Origin: Bacillus sp. FJAT-45350
GTDB lineage: Bacteria > Bacillota > Bacilli > Bacillales > NISU01
Direction: 5' to 3'
Length of the DNA: 64,000 nucleotides
Assembly: GCF_002335805.1 (NCBI RefSeq)
Contig: NZ_NISU01000001.1
Span: forward strand, 2,364,079 to 2,428,078
The position numbers and the translations under genes were made by a program. The notes under the pieces are model-generated. The model was not told the DNA's origin, did no database searches, and saw only the letters and a list, made by a program, of their open reading frames with translations. How positions within the stretch are numbered: position 1 is the stretch's first letter; each line of letters begins with the position of its first letter. Below are positions 44,347-52,356 of this stretch, in pieces.

Positions 44347-45054
44347 CTACATCTTACCCTTATTATGCTTATAAAACTCATGAAACAGCTTCATCAATGC
44401 TCGCTTCTCGATTCTTGAGACATAACTGCGTGAAATTCCTAAATCACTTGCAATTTCACGTTGCGTCCTCTCTTCTTTCATTTCTAATCCAAACCGTCCG
44501 ACTACTACATCTCGCTCTCTAGGATCGAGTATATGAATGTAATCATAAATTTGAGCCTTTTCCATCTTCAGCTGAATTGTATCTACGATGTCCTCTCCTT
44601 CTTCTTGGAGAACGTCGATAAGGGTGATTTCATTCCCTTCCTTATCTGTGCCAATAGGGTCATGTAAGGAAACATCTTTCTTAACTTTTTTTAACGCTCG
44701 AAGGTGCATTAGTATTTCATTCTCAATACACCGTGCTGCATACGTAGCAAGTTTTGTACCTTTTCCGTCTGAATAGCTCTCGATTGCTTTAATTAGCCCA
44801 ATCGTTCCTATTGAAATTAAATCTTCTGTATCTTCTCTTGTGTTTTCAAATTTCTTCACAATATGAGCCACAAGACGTAGGTTATGCTCTATTAGAAGGT
44901 CTCGCGCATCTGGATCCCCTTCCTGCATCAGTTTTAAGTACTTCTTTTCATCGTCTTTCGATAGTGGTTGTGGGAAGGCATTGTTTTTTACATATGAAAC
45001 GAAAACAAAGACCTCTTTAATAAAATAAGTTATTGCTGCAAATATACTTGACAC
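44347..45054 (-). CDS. sigK: Sporulation sigma factor K, uninterrupted
   Basis: 235 residues from GTG 45054, with GGGGGTGAAG just upstream. A hydrophobic pro-sequence ([20 protein letters not shown]) is followed by [11 protein letters not shown], where SpoIVFB cleaves pro-sigma-K. Region 2 has [17 protein letters not shown] and [18 protein letters not shown]; region 4.2 has [20 protein letters not shown]. Sigma K directs late mother-cell transcription. In B. subtilis the coding sequence is split by the skin prophage-like element; here it is continuous. A -10-like CATAAGATA lies upstream near 45087. Longer open frames upstream of the GTG are not supported. Confidence 0.96.
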   Translation of the reverse strand: MSSIFAAITYFIKEVFVFVSYVKNNAFPQPLSKDDEKKYLKLMQEGDPDARDLLIEHNLRLVAHIVKKFENTREDTEDLISIGTIGLIKAIESYSDGKGTKLATYAARCIENEILMHLRALKKVKKDVSLHDPIGTDKEGNEITLIDVLQEEGEDIVDTIQLKMEKAQIYDYIHILDPRERDVVVGRFGLEMKEERTQREIASDLGISRSYVSRIEKRALMKLFHEFYKHNKGKM

Positions 45055-45182
45055 AACTTCACCCCCGTCAGGTAGTCTTATCTTATGTCTATGTAAGGTT
45101 GGGCTTGGTTGTGTCTGTACATATGAAAAAGGACTGGCACAAGTAGAAGAATTATATATTATAAATATTTGAAACAAAAAAA

Positions 45183-45209
45183 GAGCCTTCACAGTTATCT
45201 GCAAGGCTC
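45183..45209 (-). terminator. Terminator of the ABC exporter operon
   Basis: GAGCCTT and AAGGCTC form a seven-bp stem with a 13-base loop; the minus strand continues TTTTTTTG. It lies between the permease gene and sigK. Confidence 0.8.
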
Positions 45210-45218
45210 CCATAAATA

Positions 45219-47228
45219 TTATTCAAAATGATCGATAATGAATTGTGGAACGTCGTTTACCGGAAACGATAGAATATCTATATGACTCGGTTGGTTGACG
45301 TAATGCTGTATAACAATATACTCACCTGATTGCCTCCACGTTGACTTTCGAAGTGATTCTTCGATTTTCTCTTCATCTTCTACAGTCAATACTCTTCCCT
45401 CTGATTCAAATTGCCCTAATAATTCATCATTACGATAAAATTCATACACGTCCATATTGTCATTATTTTTTATAACAGAAATATGAGTTAGGTCATTAGA
45501 AGTTACTCTTGCTTTTTCCATCAAACCATTTTCTATTAGCCAGTTTTCTATTTCCAAATATGACTTCTTCCAAGTAGCATTTAACCGCTTATTGTTGTTC
45601 CAAATTACTTCAATGTCTGACCATCCATCTTGATTTAAAATTGTATCCTCATAAGATTCATTCACCATTTCATTTTGTAAAAGAGTGAGAAGCTCCTGTA
45701 TGTTTTCTTTTTCTGTAATCTCAACATGACCACCAATACGATAATTATGGAAGGAAACACTTTTTATTTCGGAAAAATCGTCTACTTGAAGAAGTGGAAA
45801 CTGATTTCTCTTGTATTCATCTGATTCAACAATTGGACGATAGAAATCTTTAAAGCGCTCTATCTCAATTTGATATTGTCGAACAACTTTTCTCCCATTC
45901 TCTAATTCATACCCGATAACGACCGGTCTAGTGTCATTACTATAGTTAGAAGACAACACTTGTCTTTCATTTACTATCTCTTGGTGAAATTGACGAATAT
46001 CTTCTAAACTCTGTGCTTCATGATAGTAATAAAGACGTTGAACATATTGTTCACGTTCATATCCCCACCTATCTTGCCTCTCTTCATCAATATAATGAAT
46101 TGACTCTGCAAAATAGATTCGTTCTACATTTCCTAGTTCTGGAATTCGACTCTCGTATCCTGTCACATCAAGTTGTAATAGAACTCCCACAATCACTATA
46201 CAAACAGAATATACAAGATACCCTTTCCACTTTCCAAATACACGCCAAGTTTTTTCTAAAATCATTTGAGCAATAATATATCCTATTAATGAAGCTGTAA
46301 CATATCCAAAAATAATCCATCCAATGCCACCTTGTGTTTCTCCAAAGTAGGCACCACCTAACAACATTGCACAAGCTGTCACACCAAATTTAAAGACCGG
46401 TCGTAAGACTTTAAACGTGATTGCCTGTGTTGCAGCTTCTACATTCCTTTTCTTATATGAAATAAAACCTATAAATATAAAGATAATAATTAGAATGGTA
46501 TAGCTGATGATTTCCATTACAGTTAATGGTTGATGCACAAGTTGACTAAGCCTAACAAACGGAACAATTTGGTCAAATTGATTAAAGTAATAATCATAAG
46601 AAAACCCAAATAAATAAAACTTCATATTAATAAATAACAGAAAAGAGATCCCTGCTGGAAATAGAAACAAGATATAAACTAGTCCAGCATGTAAAACTGA
46701 CATCCCAGTAAACATTGCGACAAATAAACCTGCGAAAAAGACAAACAAGAGTGATAGGATTGTAATTCCAATCCAGTTTACTATAACACCTACTGTAAGT
46801 GGCTCAATATCCAACGCTCCTACTAGTATAAATAACACAAGACTTGTTATTACCACTGGGATGACTAATAAAAAGACCCCGGATATAATATTATGAAAAT
46901 ATAGTTTCTCCCTACTTATTGGCAAACTATGAATATAGTCTGCTGAAAGCTTCACCTGCATATATCTGAAAAGAAAAACTGCGAGTAATACAGGAATAGT
47001 GAACATTAAAAATATTTGAAATCCACCAGAAACAGCAAACAAGCTCTCAGTTTCAGTGAATAGGTGATGATAATTTTGATGTCGGTTTACATCATTTGTA
47101 TAAATCATGATGAGTTGGAGAGGTAAGGCAAATAACAAAGATAATAAATAAACAAGACCTACCCACCCGACACTTCTAATATTTTGTAAAAGTATTCCCT
47201 TATTAAACAACGATGTTTTCGATTGCAT
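45219..47228 (-). CDS. ABC transporter permease (Ytr-like, with C-terminal DUF6449-type domain)
   Basis: About 669 residues. The first 350 residues hold about ten membrane helices in blocks, such as [20 protein letters not shown] and [20 protein letters not shown]; the rest is a soluble extracytoplasmic or cytoplasmic domain rich in charged residues. This fusion of permease and soluble domain resembles the YtrC/YtrD-type exporters regulated by YtrA-type GntR repressors. It overlaps the ATPase gene by about 25 bases. Substrate is unknown; relatives respond to cell-wall antibiotics. The domain name is given from memory and is uncertain. Confidence 0.72.
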   Translation of the reverse strand: MQSKTSLFNKGILLQNIRSVGWVGLVYLLSLLFALPLQLIMIYTNDVNRHQNYHHLFTETESLFAVSGGFQIFLMFTIPVLLAVFLFRYMQVKLSADYIHSLPISREKLYFHNIISGVFLLVIPVVITSLVLFILVGALDIEPLTVGVIVNWIGITILSLLFVFFAGLFVAMFTGMSVLHAGLVYILFLFPAGISFLLFINMKFYLFGFSYDYYFNQFDQIVPFVRLSQLVHQPLTVMEIISYTILIIIFIFIGFISYKKRNVEAATQAITFKVLRPVFKFGVTACAMLLGGAYFGETQGGIGWIIFGYVTASLIGYIIAQMILEKTWRVFGKWKGYLVYSVCIVIVGVLLQLDVTGYESRIPELGNVERIYFAESIHYIDEERQDRWGYEREQYVQRLYYYHEAQSLEDIRQFHQEIVNERQVLSSNYSNDTRPVVIGYELENGRKVVRQYQIEIERFKDFYRPIVESDEYKRNQFPLLQVDDFSEIKSVSFHNYRIGGHVEITEKENIQELLTLLQNEMVNESYEDTILNQDGWSDIEVIWNNNKRLNATWKKSYLEIENWLIENGLMEKARVTSNDLTHISVIKNNDNMDVYEFYRNDELLGQFESEGRVLTVEDEEKIEESLRKSTWRQSGEYIVIQHYVNQPSHIDILSFPVNDVPQFIIDHFE

Positions 47229-48102
47229 AGCCAACATCCCTCATTTCATATATAAAGATTTCTTCTAATGTAAGAGGTAGCAAATCGAAAATGACTGGTT
47301 GCATCATTTGTATGTGAGATGTTACTGCATCTTCTTTTCCTCTAACAATATATAAGAGAACACTTCCTCTCGTCTCTTTGTAAAGTACATCAAACTTCTC
47401 CAGAAATTCCTCTGGTACGTCATTTTTAAATGCCACTTGTATTTTATGAATATCTGACTTTAAATCATCAAGCTCTTTTTCGATTATTAATTCTCCATTA
47501 TGCAAGATTCCAATATGATCACATAAATCTTCTACTTCCCTAAGATTATGAGAAGAGATTATAATCGTTAGTCCTCTGTCTGCCACATCTTGAACAAGGA
47601 GATTTTTCACCTTTTGCCTCATCACTGCATCTAGTCCGTCTAAAGGCTCATCTAGTATAAGCGTTTCTGGCATTGCAGATAACGTTAACCAAAAGGCAAC
47701 CTGTCTCTGCATTCCTTTTGACATGCGGTGAATTTTTTTATGCACATCGATTGGGAAGACTTCATTTAACTTCTTAAACCTTTCTTCATTCCACATCGGA
47801 TACATCGTTTTATAAAAATCAGCCATTTGCTTAATCGATGAATGGGGAAAAAAGAACAGAGAATCTGCTAAAAACATTACTTTCTGCTTCATTTTCACAT
47901 TTTCAAAGATTGGCAGTTCCTCTATTGATACTGTGCCTGAGTCTTGTTTATATATGCCGGCAATAATTTTTAGTAGCGTTGTTTTACCAGCACCATTTGA
48001 ACCTAACAATCCATAAATAGAGCCCTTTTCAATATGTAAATTCACCCGCTTTATCGCTTCAATGTCTTCAAATTCTTTCTTAATATCTTGAACTTTAATC
48101 AC
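47203..48102 (-). CDS. ABC transporter ATP-binding protein (YtrB-like)
   Basis: 299 residues. Walker A LLGSNGAGKTTLLKIIAG, the Q-loop region, signature MSKGMQRQVAFWLTLS, Walker B LILDEPLDGLD and the His switch SSHNLREVEDL are present. A C-terminal extension follows the ATPase domain. It is between the GntR regulator (8-base overlap) and the permease gene, forming a three-gene operon with the layout of the B. subtilis ytr genes. Confidence 0.9.
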   Translation of the reverse strand: MIKVQDIKKEFEDIEAIKRVNLHIEKGSIYGLLGSNGAGKTTLLKIIAGIYKQDSGTVSIEELPIFENVKMKQKVMFLADSLFFFPHSSIKQMADFYKTMYPMWNEERFKKLNEVFPIDVHKKIHRMSKGMQRQVAFWLTLSAMPETLILDEPLDGLDAVMRQKVKNLLVQDVADRGLTIIISSHNLREVEDLCDHIGILHNGELIIEKELDDLKSDIHKIQVAFKNDVPEEFLEKFDVLYKETRGSVLLYIVRGKEDAVTSHIQMMQPVIFDLLPLTLEEIFIYEMRDVGYAIENIVV

Positions 48103-48484
48103 CCTTTTCTCCTCCCTTCACAGTTTGTTCCGCTTCTTCTATTAAGTTTAATAGCTCATCTTTATTAATTCCTAAGTACAAAGCTTCTGAAATAAGTTTA
48201 ATCAAATCATTTTTCATCTTCTTCACCTTTTCATCATTTATCGAATTAGATTGAGGCGCTACAAATTTTCCTTTACCAGGTACCGAATAAATGTATCCTT
48301 GACTTTCTAATTCTCGATAGGCTTTTTGAATCGTATTGGGATTGATTGTCAACTCCTGAGCTAACACACGAACTGAAGGGAGTTGTTCATCCGGTTTAAA
48401 TACCTCGTGAAAAATGAACTCCTTTAACTTCTCCACTAGCTGCTCATAAATGGGTTTACGACTTCTAACATCTAATTGAAACAT
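48095..48484 (-). CDS. GntR-family regulator (YtrA subfamily)
   Basis: 129 residues from ATG 48484, preceded by GGGAGGAGG. The winged helix contains KPIYEQLVEKLKEFIFHEVF, LPSVRVLAQELTINPNTIQK and GYIYSVPGKGKFV. The short C-terminal dimerisation part marks the YtrA subfamily, which represses adjacent ABC exporters and responds to cell-wall-active antibiotics. An inverted repeat overlapping the promoter start site (48544-48568) is its probable operator. Confidence 0.9.
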   Translation of the reverse strand: MFQLDVRSRKPIYEQLVEKLKEFIFHEVFKPDEQLPSVRVLAQELTINPNTIQKAYRELESQGYIYSVPGKGKFVAPQSNSINDEKVKKMKNDLIKLISEALYLGINKDELLNLIEEAEQTVKGGEKGD

Positions 48485-48543
48485 TACATACCTCCTCCCT
48501 ATCGAAGATTGCAGATAAAATTGGAATTGTACTAACCGCACTA

Positions 48544-48568
48544 ACTGTACCATCTCACTTAGTACAGT
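48544..48568. promoter_or_regulatory. Probable GntR operator
   Basis: ACTGTAC (48544-48550) and GTACAGT (48562-48568) form a perfect inverted repeat with an 11-base spacer. It overlaps the expected transcription start of the GntR-ABC operon. The spacing is close to that of YtrA-type operators, which favours autorepression. Confidence 0.6.
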
Positions 48569-48571
48569 CTT

Positions 48572-48599
48572 ATTATATACTGACCTTTAGAAATATCAA
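48572..48599 (-). promoter_or_regulatory. Sigma-A promoter of the GntR-ABC operon
   Basis: On the minus strand TTGATA (48594-48599), a 16-base spacer and TATAAT (48572-48577) make a near-consensus promoter about 90 bases upstream of the regulator's start codon. Confidence 0.75.
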
Positions 48600-48721
48600 C
48601 CTTTTTTTATGATAAAATAGATAACTTATGTTGTTACCTTGCACAACCGTCCTTGCAAATACATACAATTTATTAATGAACAACTATGCTTCCGGTACTT
48701 TTAGTTAAGAGGTGAAATTTG

Positions 48722-48853
48722 ATGGAGGGTACTCAATATTATGTATTATTAGGAGTCATTGTCTTTATATTTTTAACGTTTTCCCTTGGGGCAGTTGAAG
48801 AAGAGGAGGAACGTGAAATTCCAGCAGAAGTACTTCCTGTCATTCTTGAGTAG
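48722..48853 (+). CDS. Small membrane protein (43 aa), unknown
   Basis: MEGTQYYVLLGVIVFIFLTF is followed by an acidic tail with EEEEEREIPAEVLPVI. It has one membrane helix (about 6-24) and a negatively charged C terminus. GAGGTG lies eight bases before the ATG. The next gene starts 12 bases on with its own ribosome-binding site, so the two are probably one transcript. I do not recognise the family. A sequence CATACAAT upstream near 48662 resembles a sigma-E -10 element, but no matching -35 was found. Confidence 0.6.
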   Translation: MEGTQYYVLLGVIVFIFLTFSLGAVEEEEEREIPAEVLPVILE

Positions 48854-48865
48854 GGAGGTGACATG

Positions 48866-49156
48866 ATGAAAAAAAATACAAATGCTCGTTTTTCGGGTAA
48901 TGAAAAAGATAATTTAAATAAGTTATTAGAAAACTATAAACTCTCTCCTCAGCAAATTGCAGTAGTTGCAGCTATTTTATTTAATGCTTTATATGTTCAA
49001 TCAGTACTTGTCGATAAAGATCAAACTGTGGTTGTTTTGCTCGAAGGTTCCTTAAAGAAAGAAAATGAAGGAATGGAAAAGTTATTAAATGAAGTAAGAG
49101 GATTAAGTTTAGGGGAACTACTTTTACTTTTACAAGGTAGAAGAAGCGCTCTATAA
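48866..49156 (+). CDS. Small soluble protein (96 aa), unknown
   Basis: Begins MKKNTNARFSGNEKDNLNKL and contains LSPQQIAVVAAILFNALYVQ and SLGELLLLLQGRRSAL. It looks like a mixed alpha/beta protein; the middle hydrophobic stretch could be a buried helix. I chose ATG 48866 over 48863 for its better spacing to GGGAGG. It follows the 43-residue membrane protein and ends in a terminator stem. Family and function are not recognised. Confidence 0.65.
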   Translation: MKKNTNARFSGNEKDNLNKLLENYKLSPQQIAVVAAILFNALYVQSVLVDKDQTVVVLLEGSLKKENEGMEKLLNEVRGLSLGELLLLLQGRRSAL

Positions 49157-49189
49157 CATAAATTTAATAATATAATGTATATAAAAAAA

Positions 49190-49214
49190 TAACTCCCCAT
49201 TCATAATGGGGAGT
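49190..49214. terminator. Terminator between the two small-gene groups
   Basis: AACTCCCCATT and AATGGGGAGTT form an 11-bp perfect stem with a three-base loop. The T run lies on the minus strand, so it best serves the 113-residue gene read from the right, though it may act on both strands. Confidence 0.7.
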
Positions 49215-49353
49215 TCTAGAGGGGAGTAGAGAGACAGTTAGGAAACAAGTGTTTAACGTCTTTCCTTCTGAAACTTAGTTTACTAAAACCTATGACTTGT
49301 TTTCATTAGATTTGTGAGGTTTTATAACAGACAAATTTATTGTCTATTTCCTA

Positions 49354-49695
49354 TCATGGAAAATAGCCGTCCTTATCTTCAATTGAAAAATAATGTTGTA
49401 GCTCCTTAACTACAGTCGTTAACTCCTGATTAGTATTATCTTTTCTTGCCAATCGCTCAATTTCTTGATAACAAGATAATAATACATACTCCGGATGTTG
49501 CTGATCTAAACTACGTTGGTTAGCTGGTGTAGAGTATACATTATCTGTAATTTGCTCAATATGCTCATCTGATTGTTCCATCAACGTCTGTTTTGCCTGT
49601 TGAATTTTCTGTTGCATGTCACTTGGTATCTGACTTGAATAGCTTTCAAAATCTTGAATTATTTGTAATAAGCGTTCCTTTTTTGTTATCGCCAT
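49354..49695 (-). CDS. Hypothetical helical protein (113 aa)
   Basis: Starts MAITKKERLLQIIQDFESYS and is strongly helical and Gln-rich, with no membrane segment. AGGAAGAG lies about eight bases before the ATG, and the gene is followed by a terminator, so it is probably real. I do not recognise the family. Confidence 0.55.
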   Translation of the reverse strand: MAITKKERLLQIIQDFESYSSQIPSDMQQKIQQAKQTLMEQSDEHIEQITDNVYSTPANQRSLDQQHPEYVLLSCYQEIERLARKDNTNQELTTVVKELQHYFSIEDKDGYFP

Positions 49696-49853
49696 TCGAA
49701 TCTCTTCCTTTCTTGTCTATAACTACATGATTATTACTATCATTTCCTAGAATTCAAAAAAATATGTTTAAAATCAAAAAGAAATGTAGCAGTTTTCAAT
49801 AGTTATAAACAAAAAAAGAACTCAATCCCATTAGTGAACTGAGCCTCTTAGAA

Positions 49854-50069
49854 CTAATATATTTGTGGTAAAATGCCTATGCGTTCAACTTCTCGTCCGT
49901 ACTTCTCGAAATACTCTATCTTCTCTTCTTTCTTTATCGGTCTCCATCCCCAACAAAGATTCTTATCTTCTGAATAGTCCTTATCTAAAAAACGGAGTTC
50001 CTCTAAAAAAAGACAATGTTTCTTTTCATTTACCCACCAGCAATTCTCACAACTTCTGTTTGAATGCAA
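49854..50069 (-). CDS. Small Cys/Trp-rich protein (71 aa)
   Basis: MHSNRSCENCWWVNEKKHCL, then a charged stretch with EDKNLCWGWRP. Four cysteines (CxxC, then two single Cys) and adjacent tryptophans suggest a small metal-binding fold. AAAGGAG precedes the start; a run of T follows the stop after a weak stem. Function and family are not recognised. Confidence 0.5.
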   Translation of the reverse strand: MHSNRSCENCWWVNEKKHCLFLEELRFLDKDYSEDKNLCWGWRPIKKEEKIEYFEKYGREVERIGILPQIY

Positions 50070-50450
50070 TCGAAAAACACTCCTTTACTTAATATGTTTA
50101 AAAGAATAATTAGTTATATTCTAAGCAATTTAGCTAAGGGTGTCTTAAACTATAGTCGATAATCTAACAGTAAATTTCACTTGTAGTTTTATTTGTTATT
50201 GTATTCCTACCAAACGTAATTGTTACTTACTTTCAATAAAAATTGAAAATTCAAATAATTTATTTTACAGTACTTAGTAACTAACCCTATCTTACCATCA
50301 AGCTACTTAAATCTCTATACTTAATTATATATTATTTAAAAAGTCAGTAAATTAAAAATGAATGAACACTTATTCATTGAGATATAGTAAAATATTTATT
50401 ACACTCTAGATATGATTTTATATAATTATAGATTCCTGTAGGAGGCGCAA
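50070..50450. other. A/T-rich intergenic region
   Basis: 381 bases with no supported gene, no strong stem and no repeat. Promoters for the small Cys-rich gene and the divergent Lrp-type regulator must lie here, but none is clear enough to mark. Confidence 0.4.
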
Positions 50451-50897
50451 ATGGAAAGAAAAATTGATGAGTTAGATACAAATATCATTCGATTACTTTC
50501 AAAAGATGGACGTATGTCCTTTACTGAAATTTCGAACCGTTTAGAAGTAACAGAAAAAACAGTACGTACTAGGTATAAAAGCTTAATTGAAGATGACATT
50601 ATTGATATTGTTGGGGTCGTTAATCCTATCTCTTTAGGATTGAATGTTTCAGCTATTGTCCAGATAAGCGCTGGAGCAAATTACCTAGAAAAAATAATAC
50701 AACAAACCAGAAAGTATAAAGAGGTGCGATACATATCACTCATAACAGGAGAATATCAGCTATATTTACAAGTGAATGTAAAAGACTATCAAGAATTAAC
50801 TAGTTTTATTAAACAATTAAATCTAATTGAAGGTGTAACAAAATGTAATACAATGGTTCAACTTGAAGTTAATAAAAACTCTCATGAAATAATTTAA
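50451..50897 (+). CDS. Lrp/AsnC-family transcription regulator
   Basis: 148 residues. The N-terminal helix-turn-helix is IDELDTNIIRLLSKDGRMSF and EISNRLEVTEKTVRTRYKSL; the C-terminal RAM domain has VSAIVQISAGANYLEKI and YISLITGEYQLYLQVNVKD. Such proteins respond to amino acids. AGGAGG lies six bases before the ATG. Neighbours do not reveal a target. Confidence 0.9.
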   Translation: MERKIDELDTNIIRLLSKDGRMSFTEISNRLEVTEKTVRTRYKSLIEDDIIDIVGVVNPISLGLNVSAIVQISAGANYLEKIIQQTRKYKEVRYISLITGEYQLYLQVNVKDYQELTSFIKQLNLIEGVTKCNTMVQLEVNKNSHEII

Positions 50898-51055
50898 AAA
50901 TTGATTGAATTCAGGTTAAATAGTTCCTAATAATAATATATAGGAAAAAGAAATCGGTTGCAGGTAAATAGACATACTTTTGTCCTAAATAGATCAAAAA
51001 AGCTCAATTCCCTTTCTGTTTTTTGATATTATTAAAGAAAAGGCTAAGGAGTTTG

Positions 51056-51697
51056 ATGCTATTGTCTGAACAAATTTCTACAATAAAAGGATTAATTGAA
51101 AATAGAAAAGCGGATGTTATGGGTCATGACGAGTACTCTAAATCAGCCGTAATGCTCCCTTTAGTTATGATTGAAAATAAAACATATATCTTATTCGAAG
51201 TACGTTCAAAAAACCTTTCAAAACAACCAGGGGAAGTTTGTTTTCCTGGTGGAAAAATTGACAAAAGCGATGTAAGCGAAGAGCAGGCTGCAGTAAGAGA
51301 ATTATGTGAAGAGCTCGGGTTAACAAAGGAGGACGTGCAAACGATTGCACCTTTAGATTACTTGGTAACACCCTTTCGTGGAATTATCTATCCTTTTGTA
51401 GGCGAGTTAAAACGAATTGATACGATACAACCCAATCCTACAGAAGTTGAAACTGTCTTCTACGTCCCGTTAGATTATTTTTTAGAAAATGAACCAGACT
51501 GCTTTCACATGGAGCACCATATTCGTCCACAAGAAGATTTTCCTTTTCATCTCATTAAAAATAGAAGTACATACAAAGAAAGAACAGGTCTTATGCCTCA
51601 ATACTTTTACCAATACAAAGACCACGTAATTTGGGGACTTACCGCAAGAATTGTATATCATTTTGTCGATCTTATAAAAAATCCAACTACTAGCTAG
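51056..51697 (+). CDS. NUDIX hydrolase, CoA pyrophosphatase type
   Basis: 213 residues. KQPGEVCFPGGKIDKSDV and AAVRELCEELGLTKEDV make up the Nudix box with the longer spacing seen in CoA diphosphatases (NudL/YeaB). The usual LLTxR-like upstream segment reads ILFEVRSKNLSKQPGEV. It would cleave CoA or a related nucleoside diphosphate compound. AAGGAG precedes ATG 51056; an upstream start at 51023 is less likely. It ends in a terminator. Confidence 0.85.
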   Translation: MLLSEQISTIKGLIENRKADVMGHDEYSKSAVMLPLVMIENKTYILFEVRSKNLSKQPGEVCFPGGKIDKSDVSEEQAAVRELCEELGLTKEDVQTIAPLDYLVTPFRGIIYPFVGELKRIDTIQPNPTEVETVFYVPLDYFLENEPDCFHMEHHIRPQEDFPFHLIKNRSTYKERTGLMPQYFYQYKDHVIWGLTARIVYHFVDLIKNPTTS

Positions 51698-51717
51698 AAC
51701 TAGTTGTTGGATTTTTT
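51676..51717 (+). terminator. Terminator of the NUDIX gene
   Basis: AAAAAATCCAACTACTAG and CTAGTTGTTGGATTTTTT pair over 18 bases with one mismatch and end in a T run. The left arm lies within the last codons of the gene. Confidence 0.85.
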
Positions 51718-52037
51718 TAACAAAAATATATTCTAAAATAACATTTAAAAGTTATATACTTACACATTGAAAAAATATTTTTTAGATTTTTTAAATTTTC
51801 TAAAGATTTACCCTTGAAAGAATTTACCCAATAGTGTAGATTTTTTAATATGTTACATTTTCTGCAAAGGTAAAAACTGTTTGCTCGTAGTTGATCTGCA
51901 TGAATCGCTCTATCCTTTTTGGACATAGATGATGCAGAGGGTTTTCTATCGCGAACATACCGAGTGGTCGTTCAGTTTTATTTTTTGCAGTGAATACTAG
52001 TATTGAATTAGGTTCTTACTTTTTGTTAACGCAAAAT

Positions 52038-52051
52038 TGTAAGCACTTACA
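52038..52051. promoter_or_regulatory. Candidate CcpA (cre) site upstream of the symporter operon
   Basis: TGTAAGCACTTACA fits TGWNANCGNTNWCA except for one central base (A for G) and lies in a longer palindrome TTGTAAGCACTTACAA. It is 22 bases upstream of the first gene of a solute-uptake pair, a sensible place for catabolite repression. The rest of the 375-base gap shows only the NUDIX terminator and A/T-rich DNA. Confidence 0.5.
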
Positions 52052-52072
52052 AAAAATAAGGGGGAGAGAAAC

Positions 52073-52354
52073 ATGAGCGCATACAAAAAGGAAGTATGGT
52101 TTACGATTATTATGTCTGCACTATTTCTAATTTCAGGGCACATTGGATTTATTTTTTCAATTTTTCCGGTTGATGGTTATCTATTTGGATTCCCAATCAT
52201 GTACATAGTTCCGATTCTTTTTGGCTGGTTCGGTGTGCTTTTCTTAACAGTTGTTGCTGGTAAAATGGGGAATCACATTGACGCAGCTATTGAAGAAGAG
52301 AACTCACGTCATGCAGGTAATGAATCAAAAGATAATACGAGAGGAGCGAGTTAA
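52073..52354 (+). CDS. Small membrane protein preceding a sodium symporter
   Basis: 93 residues with two membrane helices (about 9-30 and 44-64) and an acidic tail. It resembles YhdT/DUF997-type proteins that occur beside sodium:solute symporters such as PanF, mainly by size and layout. It ends two bases before the symporter gene. AAGGGGGAGAG is a strong ribosome-binding site. Its role is unknown; a helper subunit of the symporter is likely. Confidence 0.65.
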   Translation: MSAYKKEVWFTIIMSALFLISGHIGFIFSIFPVDGYLFGFPIMYIVPILFGWFGVLFLTVVAGKMGNHIDAAIEEENSRHAGNESKDNTRGAS

Positions 52355-52356
52355 AT

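Noticed and set aside
51717-51926. 69-codon open frame on the minus strand
   Set aside because: Starts without a ribosome-binding site in A/T-rich intergenic DNA and overlaps the NUDIX terminator.
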